A stretch of DNA of 64,000 nucleotides from Hymenobacter sp. BT559 (GCF_016427535.1 NZ_JAELXV010000005.1:186001-250000), one strand, 5' to 3'. Positions 33,252-42,455 are shown, counted from the first letter of the stretch. Numbers and translations are program-made. The notes: generated from the letters alone by a model not told the origin.

Positions 33252-34289
33252 ATGCATAATCTAGTTCCCGCGCTGCAACCTGGCGATACGGTGCCCAACG
33301 GCCCGTTGCCCGACGGCTCTACATTATTTGAGCGGCGCGGCCGGCCTATTATCCTAGCCTTTGCCCCCACCGATTGGGACCCGGCGCAGGCGTACCAAAG
33401 CGCCATTTTTGCGCGCTTGTCGCAGGAGTTTGGTAGCGGCGAAGCTTTGGCCGAAGCCGCGCCCGAAGCCTGGCACTCGCTCGACTACTACGGCGAGCTG
33501 GCGACCCACCTAGGCGTGGCCGGGCAGCGGGCACTGCTGCTGCTCGACGAAGCCGGCGTGCTGCGCTGGAAAACGGTAGTGGAGCCCGACCAGGAGATAC
33601 GACCCGGGCAGGTGCTGGCGGCGCTGCAAGCGTTGCGCCCCGAACCAGTGGTAGCCCCTAACCTAGCAACCACTGGACATGAAGTACTAACCGGCGGCAT
33701 GTCGCGCCGCACCTTCGTGATGGCCACGCTGGCCGCCGCGGCACTGCTGGCGCTGCCCAGCGTAGTAGCAGCGGCTCCTGAAACTACTTCGCCTAGCCCC
33801 ACTCCCACCGACAACCGCTCCGCTATGCTACCCGTCGAACTAAACATTAACGGTAAGAGCCACCACCTACAGCTCGACCCGCGCACGGCGCTGCTCGATG
33901 CGCTACGCGAAAACCTACACCTGACGGGCACCAAAAAGGGTTGCGACCACGGTCAGTGCGGCGCCTGCACTGTGCACCTAGACGGCCACAGTGCCCTCTC
34001 GTGCCTCACGCTGGCCGTGATGGCGCAGGGCAAGGCCATCACTACTATCGAGGGCTTGGCGAAGGGCGACACACTGCACCCCGTGCAGGCCGCGTTTATC
34101 AAACACGACGCGTTCCAGTGCGGCTACTGCACGCCGGGCCAGATTATGTCGGCCACCGCGCTGCTCGCCGACCAGCACACACGCCACGGCTCGGCCGTCG
34201 AAATCCGCGAGGCCATGAGCGGCAATCTGTGCCGCTGCGCCGCTTATCCCAACATCATCGCCGCCATTCAGGAGGCTCAACGCGGCTAG
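33252..34289 (+). CDS. Redoxin-like domain fused to [2Fe-2S] subunit (PaoA-like)
   Basis: The C-terminal half (about 192-345) is the iron-sulfur subunit of a xanthine-dehydrogenase-family enzyme: plant-type [2Fe-2S] cysteines C231, C236, C239 and C251, and the second cluster C290, C293, C327 and C329. A twin-arginine-like signal SRRTFVMATLAAAALLALP lies internally at 151-169. In front of it is a thioredoxin/redoxin-like domain (about 5-130, PIILAFAPTDWDP). Either the whole is one fusion, or translation also starts at M150 (33699) to give an exported PaoA-like protein. It is followed after 21 nt by the FAD subunit gene. Confidence 0.85.
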   Translation: MHNLVPALQPGDTVPNGPLPDGSTLFERRGRPIILAFAPTDWDPAQAYQSAIFARLSQEFGSGEALAEAAPEAWHSLDYYGELATHLGVAGQRALLLLDEAGVLRWKTVVEPDQEIRPGQVLAALQALRPEPVVAPNLATTGHEVLTGGMSRRTFVMATLAAAALLALPSVVAAAPETTSPSPTPTDNRSAMLPVELNINGKSHHLQLDPRTALLDALRENLHLTGTKKGCDHGQCGACTVHLDGHSALSCLTLAVMAQGKAITTIEGLAKGDTLHPVQAAFIKHDAFQCGYCTPGQIMSATALLADQHTRHGSAVEIREAMSGNLCRCAAYPNIIAAIQEAQRG

Positions 34290-34310
34290 CCGTCCTAGCT
34301 CCTCCTACCT

Positions 34311-35363
34311 ATGCATCCATTCCAATACCAGCGCTCCGAAAGCGGTAGCCAAGCTGTGGCTATCGTAGCTAAAGACTCTGACGCCGCGTTTATCGCCGGC
34401 GGCACGTCGCAGGTCGATTTACTGAAAGAAGGCGTGCACCAGCACAGTCTGCTGGTAGATGTGGCGGGCCTGCCGCTGCGCCAGATTAATGACTTTGAAG
34501 GAGGCGTGCGCATCGGCGCCAACGCCACCAATACCGAGGCAGCGTACTACCCTGCCATCCAGGCTCGCTATCCGGCCGTGAGCGAAGCGCTGCTGGCAGG
34601 AGCCTCCGTGCAGATTCGCAATATGGCTACCATGGCCGGCAACCCCTTGCAACGCACTCGCTGCCCCTATTTCCGCGACCTAGACCAGCCCTGCAACAAG
34701 CGCACGCCGGGCAGCGGCTGCGCGGCCATTGGCGGCTACAACCACGTGCACGCGCTGTTTGGGGCCTCGGCAGCCTGCGTGGCCACTCACCCCAGCGACC
34801 TCGCCGTGGCCCTGTCCGCCCTCGATGCTCGCGTGCAAACCACCGGCCCCCGCGGCAATCGCACCATCGCCTTTCCTGACCTGCACCGGCTGCCCGGCAC
34901 TACCCCGCACCTCGACACCATATTGGAACACGGTGAGCTGATTACCAGCATCGACCTACCCGCCTTCGCGGGCCGCTCGCACTACCTCAAGGTGCGCGAG
35001 CGCGCCTCCTACGCCTACGCCCTCGCCTCGTGCGCCGTGGCGCTGGAAATGGACGGCGCCAAGATTAAGCGCGCCCGCATTGCCCTAGGTGGGGTGGCTC
35101 ACAAGCCCTGGCGCGCCACGCCGGCCGAGACGCTGCTCGCGGGCCAGCAGCCCACCGAAAAGTTGTTTCAAGCTGCAGCGGCGGCCGCCTTTGCCGACGC
35201 CAAGCCGCTAGAGCACAACGCCTACAAAATACCCATGGGCCGCAATCTGCTGGTGCGCGCTCTACTCGAAACCAGTGGCTTGCAGCCCTTGCAGGGCCCA
35301 GCCGGCACGGCCTTCGCGGCCAGCGTAGGCGGCATGGCTGGCCAGGTAGCCACTCCCAATTAA
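34311..35363 (+). CDS. FAD-binding subunit of molybdenum hydroxylase (PaoB-like)
   Basis: The FAD-binding PCMH-type fold is shown by FIAGGTSQVDLLKEGV and GASVQIRNMATMAGNPLQRT; the C-terminal CO dehydrogenase flavoprotein domain by ALGGVAHKPWRA. The segment RTRCPYFRDLDQPCNKR with further Cys resembles the [4Fe-4S] insertion found in E. coli PaoB. The length is 350 aa. It sits between the Fe-S and Mo subunit genes, with 21- and 14-nt gaps, so all three should form one complex. Confidence 0.9.
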   Translation: MHPFQYQRSESGSQAVAIVAKDSDAAFIAGGTSQVDLLKEGVHQHSLLVDVAGLPLRQINDFEGGVRIGANATNTEAAYYPAIQARYPAVSEALLAGASVQIRNMATMAGNPLQRTRCPYFRDLDQPCNKRTPGSGCAAIGGYNHVHALFGASAACVATHPSDLAVALSALDARVQTTGPRGNRTIAFPDLHRLPGTTPHLDTILEHGELITSIDLPAFAGRSHYLKVRERASYAYALASCAVALEMDGAKIKRARIALGGVAHKPWRATPAETLLAGQQPTEKLFQAAAAAAFADAKPLEHNAYKIPMGRNLLVRALLETSGLQPLQGPAGTAFAASVGGMAGQVATPN

Positions 35364-35377
35364 TTAGACTTATTCTT

Positions 35378-37642
35378 ATGCTAACCGAAGCTACCGGGCA
35401 ACCGCTCGACCGCGTAGATGGCCGCCTCAAAGTGATGGGCGGCGCGCGCTACACCGCCGAGTGGGACCTACCGGGCCTCGCCTACGGCGCGCTCGCCACG
35501 AGTGCCATTGCCCACGGCAAGGTGCGCGCGCTTGATATCAAAGCCGCGCAGCAAGCCCCCGGCGTGCTGGCGGTGCTCACTTACCTCAATGCCCCGCGCC
35601 TGCAACCCATGCCCGAAAAGGTGGGCGGCACGCTGTTTCGGGGTGAGGGCGGTATCACCGAAACGCTCCAGCCGTTGCAGGATGCGACCATTGCCTACGC
35701 CGGCCAGCCGCTGGCCGTGGTGGTCGCCGATACCCACGAGCACGCCCGCTACGCCGCCTCGCTGGTGCACATCACCTACGACGAAGCCGCGCCCGAGCTA
35801 GACCGCGCCACCGCCAGCCGCCAAACGCTACCCGAGGCCTTCACCGGCAGCAAGGAGGAACCCTTGCAAGTGACCGTTGGCGACCCTAGGGCCGCCCTGG
35901 CCGCCGCACCAGTGAAGCTAGAGCGGGTGTATGAATCGGCCATCACGCACCACAATCCCATTGAACAGCTCGCGACCATTGCGCGTTGGGAAAAGCGCAA
36001 CGGCGCCGACTACCTGACGATGTATGACACCACCCGCGGCGTTGACACGTTGCAGGAAGTCATTGCCGCTTCGCTGAATTTACCTAAGGATAATGTGCAC
36101 ATTATCTGCCCATTTATTGGCGGAGCGTTTGGGTCCAAAGGCTGGCTGTATGCCCCGGCGCTGCTGACCGCGATGGCCGCCCGCGTGGCAGGCCGCCCGG
36201 TCAAGATAGAACTGCGCCGGCAGGACATGTTCAGCACGGCGGGCCAACGCGGCGCGACCCGGCAAACCTTGTCCCTAGGTGCCACTCGCGACGGCAAGCT
36301 AACTTCCCTGCAACACGATACGCAGGCCCAAACCTCGATGGTGAGCGGCTACGTGGAGCCCTGCGCCCGGGTCTCGCGCATGATGTACGCCGTACCCAAC
36401 CTAGGCTTTGCGCACCACCTGTCGCACCTCAACCTGCCCTCGCCCTGCCCCATGCGCGGCCCCGGCGAAACCGTGGGCGGCTGGGCCCTGGAGTGCGCCA
36501 TCGACGAGCTAGCCACCGAACTCAACCTCGACCCGGTAGAATTACGCCTGCGCAACTACGCCGACAAAAACCCTGAAACTGGCAAGCCCTTTAGCAGCAA
36601 GCACCTGCGCGAGTGCTACGCCCGCGGCCAGGAGCTTATCGGCTGGGCCGCCCGCAACCCCAAGCCCCGCTCGATGCGCGAGGGCAACAGCCTCATCGGC
36701 TACGGCGTGGCTACCACCATGTACCCGGCCGCCCGCCGCGAAGCCTCGGCCCGCGCTACCATCTTCGCCGATGGCCGCGCCCTGGTGCAAAGCGCCACCC
36801 ACGAACTGGGCAACGGCGCCTACACCATCTTCCGCCAGGTTAGCGCCGATGCGCTAGCCCTGCCCCTCGACCGCGTGCATTTTGAGCTCGGCGACTCGGC
36901 CCTACCTAAGGCGCCCACTACGGGCGGCTCGGCCACCACGGCCACCATTGGGCCAGCTGCTACGGCCGCCAGCCAGGCGGTCCTCAGTGCCCTCAAGAAG
37001 GTAGCCATTCTTGATAAGAAGTCGCCACTTTTCGGCGCGACCGAAGATGCCATTGAGGCCCGCGATGGCCGCTTGGTACGCAAAGCCAACGCGACCCAAG
37101 GCGAAACCTACGAAGCTATTTTGAAGCGTGCCAAGCGGCCTTCCATCAGCGCCGAAAGCACGACCAAGCCAGGCGACGAGCGCGAGCAGTTCTCGTTCTA
37201 TTCATTTGGGGCGGTGTTTGCCAAGGTGCGCGTGGATGAGGCCAGCGGCTCCGTGCGGGTGGCGCAGCTATGCGCCGTTTATGACGTGGGCCGCCTGATG
37301 AACCCCCAAACGGCCCGTTCGCAGTTTATCGGCGGCATGAGCATGGGCCTAGGTGCCACGCTCATGGAAGCCACACACTACGACGACCGCAACGGCCGCG
37401 CCGTGGTGCGCAACCTCGCCGACTATCACGTGCCCAGCATGGCCGATACGCCCGATATCATCGTGGAAGCGCTCAATATTCCCGACCCGCACATTAGTGT
37501 GCAAGGAGCCCGCGGTATCGGCGAAATCGGTTGTGTAGGCACGCCCGCGGCTATCACCAATGCCGTATTTCACGCCACTGGCCAGCGCTTGCGCTCGCTA
37601 CCCCTCACACCGGATAAGCTGCTTAAGGCGCTGGCCAGTTAG
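35378..37642 (+). CDS. Molybdopterin-binding subunit (PaoC/xanthine dehydrogenase type)
   Basis: A large subunit of 754 aa. The N-terminal domain (ARYTAEWDLPGLAYGAL) is followed by two Mo-cofactor domains with FIGGAFGSKGWLY, MRGPGETVGGWALE and the C-terminal ARGIGEIGCVGTPAAI carrying the catalytic Glu of the family. By analogy with E. coli PaoABC it oxidises aldehydes in the periplasm to acids. The subunit order (Fe-S, FAD, Mo) is the same as in paoABC. No dedicated Mo-cofactor chaperone gene is adjacent. Confidence 0.92.
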   Translation: MLTEATGQPLDRVDGRLKVMGGARYTAEWDLPGLAYGALATSAIAHGKVRALDIKAAQQAPGVLAVLTYLNAPRLQPMPEKVGGTLFRGEGGITETLQPLQDATIAYAGQPLAVVVADTHEHARYAASLVHITYDEAAPELDRATASRQTLPEAFTGSKEEPLQVTVGDPRAALAAAPVKLERVYESAITHHNPIEQLATIARWEKRNGADYLTMYDTTRGVDTLQEVIAASLNLPKDNVHIICPFIGGAFGSKGWLYAPALLTAMAARVAGRPVKIELRRQDMFSTAGQRGATRQTLSLGATRDGKLTSLQHDTQAQTSMVSGYVEPCARVSRMMYAVPNLGFAHHLSHLNLPSPCPMRGPGETVGGWALECAIDELATELNLDPVELRLRNYADKNPETGKPFSSKHLRECYARGQELIGWAARNPKPRSMREGNSLIGYGVATTMYPAARREASARATIFADGRALVQSATHELGNGAYTIFRQVSADALALPLDRVHFELGDSALPKAPTTGGSATTATIGPAATAASQAVLSALKKVAILDKKSPLFGATEDAIEARDGRLVRKANATQGETYEAILKRAKRPSISAESTTKPGDEREQFSFYSFGAVFAKVRVDEASGSVRVAQLCAVYDVGRLMNPQTARSQFIGGMSMGLGATLMEATHYDDRNGRAVVRNLADYHVPSMADTPDIIVEALNIPDPHISVQGARGIGEIGCVGTPAAITNAVFHATGQRLRSLPLTPDKLLKALAS

Positions 37643-37673
37643 CGGCGCACTAAGTAGATTAACTGGGGGTTTG

Positions 37674-37856
37674 TTGCTCGTCACTCGTGTTACCCCACCC
37701 CCGGCTCCTCCCCTCCGGGAGAGGGGAGCCCAACGTGGAAAGTGCGATTTATACTAAGCAATGGGCAGCCTGGCAATTGCCTATTATTAATTGACGACAG
37801 GCTCCCCTCTCCCGGAGGGGAGGGGCCGGGGGTAGGGTAACACGAGTGACGAGCAA
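37674..37856. repeat. Palindromic repeat, GGAGAGGGGAGCC family copy 2
   Basis: The 57-nt arms (37674-37730 and 37800-37856) match with two mismatches around a 69-nt loop. The arms begin TTGCTCGTCACTCGTGTTAC and share the CTCCGGGAGAGGGGAGCC core with copies at 32923 and 48701. It separates the molybdoenzyme operon from hen1. Confidence 0.85.
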
Positions 37857-37902
37857 TGCACTAGCGCTACATTCGGCTTCTCGCTGGTTCATCCCCTACC
37901 TT

Positions 37903-39396
37903 ATGCTGCTCACGATTACGACCACCTACCAGCCGGCTACTGACCTCGGCTACCTGCTGCACAAGAATCCCGCCCGCCTGCAAAGCCTGGAAATCACGGG
38001 CGGCCAGGCGCACGTCTTCTACCCCGAAGCCACCGCCGAGCGCTGCACAGCCGCCCTGCTGCTCGACCTCGACCCGGTGGGCCTGGTGCGCGGGCGCGGC
38101 AATGGCGAAGGCTTCGCCCTAGAGCAGTATGTGAACGACCGGCCTTACGTAGCCTCGTCGTTTTTGAGCGTGGCGCTGAGCAAAGCCTTTGGCACGGCCA
38201 TGAACGGCACCTGCAAAGACCGCCCCGCCCTACCCGCCGAGGCGTTGCCGCTGGCCATCACGGTGGCCGTGGTGTCGGCGCCCGGCCCCGATTGGCCGCG
38301 CCGCCTGTTCGAGCCCCTAGGCTACACGGTCGAGACCGAAACCTCGTCCCTCGACCCCACCCAGCCCGAGTGGGGCAACAGCTCCTATTACACGCTGCGC
38401 CTGCGCCACGACGGTCTGCGCCTGCAAGACGTGCTCACGCACCTCTACGTGCTGCTGCCAGTGCTCGACAACGACAAGCACTACTACATCGACCAGCAGG
38501 AGGCCGAAAAGCTGCTGCACCGCGGCGGCACCTGGCTGCCCCAGCACCCCGAGCGTGGCTTCATCACGCGGCGCTACTTACGCTACCTAGCTGCTATGGT
38601 GAACCCCACACTGGCCCGGCTGCTAGAAGGCACTGAGGAAGAACTACCCGAACCAGAGGTAAGTACCGTGGACTCTGCGAGTCCGCGAGTGGAAGGGTCA
38701 GAACAGGAATCTACAGAGACGGTCAGCCCGCAGGCGGTATTACCAGACGAGGCAACGCGCGGACTCACAGAGTCCACGGTACAGCAGCCTAGGCTCTCGC
38801 TGCACGACCAGCGCCTCCAGCAAGTAGCCCACGAAATCTATCAGCTCGCCCCCAAGCGCGTGCTCGACCTAGGGTGCGGCGAAGGCAAACTCCTGCGCCT
38901 GTTGCTGCGCCAGCCCAAAATCGAATTTATCCGCGGCATGGATGTGTCGCACCAGGCGCTGAGCCGGGCCGCCCAACGCCTGCATCTCGATGAGCTTTCG
39001 CCCCGCCAACGCGCCCGCATCGAGCTGATTCAGGGGTCGCTGCTGTACCGCGACGAGCGCCTAGCTGGCTTCGACGCGGCAGCGCTGGTGGAGGTAATCG
39101 AGCACCTCGACGAAAACCGCCTCGCCGCCCTCGAAGCCGTGGTGTTTGCCCAGGCGCGCCCGGCGCATGTCTTTGTCACCACGCCCAATGCCGACTACAA
39201 CCAACTTTTCGAGAAGCTCAACGCCGGTGAGTTTCGCCACGACGACCACCGCTTCGAGTGGACCCGCGCTGAGTTTGCGGCCTGGGCCACCGGCGTGGCC
39301 GAGCGCCACGGGTATCAAGTGCGAGTAGTGGCCATGGGCGACGAAGTGGAGGGCGTAGGTGCCCCGTCGCAGATGGCGGTGTTTGGGCTAGCATAG
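37903..39396 (+). CDS. hen1: 3-prime terminal RNA ribose 2-prime-O-methyltransferase Hen1
   Basis: The start at 37903 (MLLTITTTYQPATDLGYLL) is the family N-terminus; a GTG upstream lies in the repeat arm. The N-terminal half (about 1-240) is the bacterial Hen1-specific domain. The C-terminal methyltransferase has the SAM motif VLDLGCGEGKLLRLL from residue 320 and the metal ligands E397, E400, H401 and H446. Bacterial Hen1 methylates the 3-prime end at a cleaved RNA before ligation by Pnkp. The linker (about 250-294) is encoded by an in-frame palindromic repeat. pnkp, usually adjacent, is separated here by 3.2 kb. Confidence 0.93.
   Translation: MLLTITTTYQPATDLGYLLHKNPARLQSLEITGGQAHVFYPEATAERCTAALLLDLDPVGLVRGRGNGEGFALEQYVNDRPYVASSFLSVALSKAFGTAMNGTCKDRPALPAEALPLAITVAVVSAPGPDWPRRLFEPLGYTVETETSSLDPTQPEWGNSSYYTLRLRHDGLRLQDVLTHLYVLLPVLDNDKHYYIDQQEAEKLLHRGGTWLPQHPERGFITRRYLRYLAAMVNPTLARLLEGTEEELPEPEVSTVDSASPRVEGSEQESTETVSPQAVLPDEATRGLTESTVQQPRLSLHDQRLQQVAHEIYQLAPKRVLDLGCGEGKLLRLLLRQPKIEFIRGMDVSHQALSRAAQRLHLDELSPRQRARIELIQGSLLYRDERLAGFDAAALVEVIEHLDENRLAALEAVVFAQARPAHVFVTTPNADYNQLFEKLNAGEFRHDDHRFEWTRAEFAAWATGVAERHGYQVRVVAMGDEVEGVGAPSQMAVFGLA
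38663..38782. repeat. Palindromic repeat inside hen1 coding sequence
   Basis: The 25-nt arms (38663-38687 and 38758-38782) match with one mismatch; the arm starts GTACCGTGGACTCTGCGAG. The element is read in frame as a Ser/Glu/Thr-rich linker (STVDSASPRVEG to TRGLTESTVQ) between the two Hen1 domains. Confidence 0.75.
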
Positions 39397-39438
39397 CCCG
39401 GCTCTTCCTGCGTAAGTAGAGAGTGCGCAAAAAGTGGT

Positions 39439-39517
39439 TGTCCTGGCGAGCGCTGCGCCGCAATCGTGTCCAGACGAGCTATTCGGGTGTGATTACTGCG
39501 TGGCACTCGCCAGGACA
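39439..39517. repeat. Hairpin repeat after hen1
   Basis: TGTCCTGGCGAG (39439-39450) pairs with 39506-39517 and imperfect pairing continues inward. The 375-nt gap between hen1 and the kinase gene otherwise holds no visible gene. Confidence 0.55.
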
Positions 39518-39771
39518 GATAGGTTTATAGAAGTCCCTACTGCAAGGGGCCGCCGAGCTTTTGCAGCTGTTGGTAGCCGGGAAGCCGCTTTTTCAGCAAC
39601 GCCATTGCCTCTCACCTTCAGAAGCAGGGCCCAAGGTATCTTCCTAGGTTACTGAGGTATAGTAAAGTGGCGCGAACTGCTACGCGCGCCCTAGGCCGGG
39701 CCGGCCTCTTTGACACGGGCATTACTGCTTTTAACGGAAAAATGACCAACTTCGTGGGCCCTTTTTCTGCT

Positions 39772-41430
39772 ATGAACCCGACCTCTTCCATCCCCTTGCC
39801 CGCAACCCTAGCCGAAGCCCACGCGCGCATCGTTGAGCTGGAGCAGCAACTGGCCCGGCAACAGACGGTGGCGGCGGCCGAAGCCGAGCAGCGGCTCTTT
39901 TACCACAGCATATTAGTTGAGCTACCCGTCGATGTCGCCGTATTCGACGTGGCGCACCGCTACCGCTTTATAAACCCGCATGCCATTCGCAGCCCCGAAA
40001 TCCGGAACTGGATTATCGGCAAGAACGACTTTGAGTACTGCGCCTACCGCGGCTTCAACCCCGAGCGGGCCGTGGTTCGGCGCACCCACTTCGAGCGGGC
40101 CGTGGCCGAGCGATGCCAAGTGGCCTGGGAAGAGGAGCTGCTCCAGCCCGACGGCAGCAAGCGCTATTACCTGCGCCACTTCATGCCCGTGCACGAGGCC
40201 AGCGGCCAGCTCAAGTTTGTGCTTGGCTACGGCCTGGAGATTACCGACCGGGTGCTGGCTGAGCAGCAGATGCAAGAGGCCCGCGAGGTGGCCGAAATGG
40301 CGGCCTCGGCTCGCACCACCTTCCTGGCCACGATGAGCCACGAAATCCGCACGCCCTTAAACGGAGTATTGGGTATGGCGGCGCTGCTGGCCAAAACGCC
40401 CCTCACGCGCGAGCAGCGCGAGCAGGTGGGCATCATTCATTCGTCGGGGCAGCACCTGCTGAGCGTTATCAACGACGTGCTCGACGTGGCCAAAATCACC
40501 TCGGGCAAGCTGGAACTGGAGCGTATTTCGTTTGACTTGGTCGAGTCGGTGACGCGGGCCGTGGCGCCCCTGGCCGAGCAGGCCCGGCACAGCGCGCTGG
40601 CTTTTGAGACCAAGTGGCTGGATGTGGGCCACGCCTGGGTGCTGGGCGACCCCTTTCGCCTCAATCAGATTCTCCTCAACCTACTTTCCAACGCCCTCAA
40701 GTTTACGCACGCCGGCGGCGTGACGCTACGCATCAGCCGGCTGGCCCAGGCGGCGGGTTCCTTCACGGTCGAATTCCGGGTGAGCGACACCGGCATCGGC
40801 ATTCCGGCCGATAAGCTGGAGCACATTTTTGAGAGCTTCAGCCAGGCTTCGGCCGGCACCACCCGGCAGTTTGGCGGCACCGGGCTAGGCCTCCACATCA
40901 GCCGGACCCTGGTGGCGCAACTCGGCGGGCAACTCACGGTCGAGTCCAAGCTTGGCCAGGGCAGCACGTTTAGCTTCGTGCTGGCGCTGCCCGAGGCCGA
41001 GCCTCCCGTGAGCGAAGTGCCCCTGCAAACCCAGGAAGGCAGCCTCGCTGGCCTGCGCATTCTGCTAGTCGAAGACAACGACATCAACCGGATTATTGCG
41101 AGCTGCCTGGTGCAGGACTGGGGCGCCGAGGTCGATGAAGCCCCCGACGGCGAAGCGGCAATCGCTCTCTTCGAGCAACACCGCTACGACATCGTGCTGA
41201 TGGATATTCAGCTGCCGGACATGACCGGGGTAGACATCACGCAGTACATGCGCCGGCACGCCGACGCCCAGCGGGCCCAAACGGCCATTTTAGCCCTTAC
41301 CGCCAGCGCCTACCAGTCGGATATGCAGGCCTACCTAGCTGCTGGCATGAATGACTGCATATCGAAGCCCTTCGACGAAACCGTGCTCTGGAGCAAGATG
41401 ATGGCGCTACGCCCCAGTGGCAGCAGCTAA
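39772..41430 (+). CDS. PAS-containing hybrid histidine kinase
   Basis: The start is placed at 39772 (MNPTSSIPLPATL), followed by a short coiled coil and a PAS domain (about 45-170). The HisKA box ATMSHEIRTPLNG has H190. The HATPase domain has NLLSNALKFT and GGTGLGLHIS. The C-terminal receiver has D478 in IVLMDIQLPD and the K of ISKPF. No membrane segment is seen, so it is a soluble sensor. No output regulator gene is adjacent. The gene lies between hen1 and a decayed second hen1 end, suggesting it arrived by rearrangement. Upstream in-frame ATGs (39742) are possible starts. Confidence 0.88.
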   Translation: MNPTSSIPLPATLAEAHARIVELEQQLARQQTVAAAEAEQRLFYHSILVELPVDVAVFDVAHRYRFINPHAIRSPEIRNWIIGKNDFEYCAYRGFNPERAVVRRTHFERAVAERCQVAWEEELLQPDGSKRYYLRHFMPVHEASGQLKFVLGYGLEITDRVLAEQQMQEAREVAEMAASARTTFLATMSHEIRTPLNGVLGMAALLAKTPLTREQREQVGIIHSSGQHLLSVINDVLDVAKITSGKLELERISFDLVESVTRAVAPLAEQARHSALAFETKWLDVGHAWVLGDPFRLNQILLNLLSNALKFTHAGGVTLRISRLAQAAGSFTVEFRVSDTGIGIPADKLEHIFESFSQASAGTTRQFGGTGLGLHISRTLVAQLGGQLTVESKLGQGSTFSFVLALPEAEPPVSEVPLQTQEGSLAGLRILLVEDNDINRIIASCLVQDWGAEVDEAPDGEAAIALFEQHRYDIVLMDIQLPDMTGVDITQYMRRHADAQRAQTAILALTASAYQSDMQAYLAAGMNDCISKPFDETVLWSKMMALRPSGSS

Positions 41431-41439
41431 CCAACCGAG

Positions 41440-41685
41440 CGCCGCTCCACCCTCCTCGTCACCGCGCCCAATGCCGACTAAAACCAACTCTTCGAGAAGC
41501 TCAACGCGGGCGACTTCCGCCACGACGACCACCGCTTCGAGTGGACCCGCACCGAGTTTGCGGCCTGGGCCACCGGCGTGGCCGAGCGCCACGGGTATCA
41601 GGTGAGCGTCGTGGCCATGGGCGAGGAAGTAGAGGGCGTATGCGCGCCCTCGCAGATGGCGGTGTTTAAAAACGAAAATATTTAA
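41440..41685 (+). pseudogene. Remnant of a second hen1 3-prime end
   Basis: The region encodes RRSTLLVTAPNAD, a TAA stop, then NQLFEKLNAGDFRHDDHRF and further residues to SQMAVF, matching the last 75 or so codons of hen1 at 39170-39390 with scattered, mostly silent differences. The stop comes from TAC to TAA at 41479-41481. Its last codons (KNENI) differ from hen1. It begins about 10 nt after the kinase stop and ends overlapping the convergent DUF3800 gene by 4 nt. Confidence 0.85.
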
Positions 41686-42455
41686 TGAATGCACCCTAGG
41701 TAAACTGAAGCAAATGCTTGTCTTGCCTCGTCTTGTAGTTTACCCGAACATAATTCTGATACATATAGACCAAAAGGTTCAACTCTTACCATTGAATCTC
41801 CTAGTGGGTCTCCTGTATACTCTGTAGAGCCTTCATTGAAAAAAGTATACCGCAGATTCGCCCACATTTCAAAACCAAGTTCCATGTCTGAATCAGGGTC
41901 ATATCCTGAGTTCTCACCGGCTTTTACCATTTTGGTTACAAGGCCTAATGTAGACTTGAAATGTATAGATGCTATATGAGCAGCTAAATCCGCAAGCTGT
42001 ATTCCTTTGATAACCTTAGAATCTTGCTCTAAAATAAAATCGCTATTAGCAAAATTCTCAGCTTCGATAGCTGCACTAGCTTTTTGAATAGAGGTAAAAT
42101 GACCTTGGTCGAAGTAGATATCATTTGCACCCTCAAGATTATTATAGTGAATGAATGCTTTTATGCCTTTGATGCATTCAAACCCAAGTTCTTCTCTCCT
42201 ATCGCTAGGGATAACAACTATTCCAAGTTTACATTGATGAATAAGAAGTGCTTTAAGGTCATCTCTGACTTTCATCTTATTTAAGTCTTTTGAATAAGAC
42301 GCACCGCTTTTATGCTCAAACACGGTTTCATCGTAACCGTGTTTTTTAATAATATTATTTATTTCAACAGTTAAATCGGTTTCAGTATATACACATGCTC
42401 CGATAATAAATCCTGCTTCATTGTGCACACTATCATCAACATAGAACTGGCCCAT
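41682..42455 (-). CDS. DUF3800 domain protein (RNase H-like fold, AT-rich)
   Basis: The N-terminal FYVDDSVHNEAGFIIGAC and the C-terminal KVIKGIQLADLAAHIASIHF are the DUF3800 signatures, placing acidic residues as in RNase H-like nucleases. The length is 257 aa. GC is far below that of its neighbours (roughly 37 percent by eye), and CCTAGG occurs only at its extreme 3-prime end, so recent transfer is likely. DUF3800 proteins often occur on mobile or defence-related DNA. The nuclease role is inferred. It points against pnkp and hen1. Confidence 0.85.
   Translation of the reverse strand: MGQFYVDDSVHNEAGFIIGACVYTETDLTVEINNIIKKHGYDETVFEHKSGASYSKDLNKMKVRDDLKALLIHQCKLGIVVIPSDRREELGFECIKGIKAFIHYNNLEGANDIYFDQGHFTSIQKASAAIEAENFANSDFILEQDSKVIKGIQLADLAAHIASIHFKSTLGLVTKMVKAGENSGYDPDSDMELGFEMWANLRYTFFNEGSTEYTGDPLGDSMVRVEPFGLYVSELCSGKLQDEARQAFASVYLGCIH

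Noticed and set aside
41850..41870. CGCAGATTCGCCCAC in the DUF3800 gene as another copy of the AATCGCAGATT repeat
   Set aside because: The match is short and lacks the hairpin and flanks of the family, so it is probably chance.
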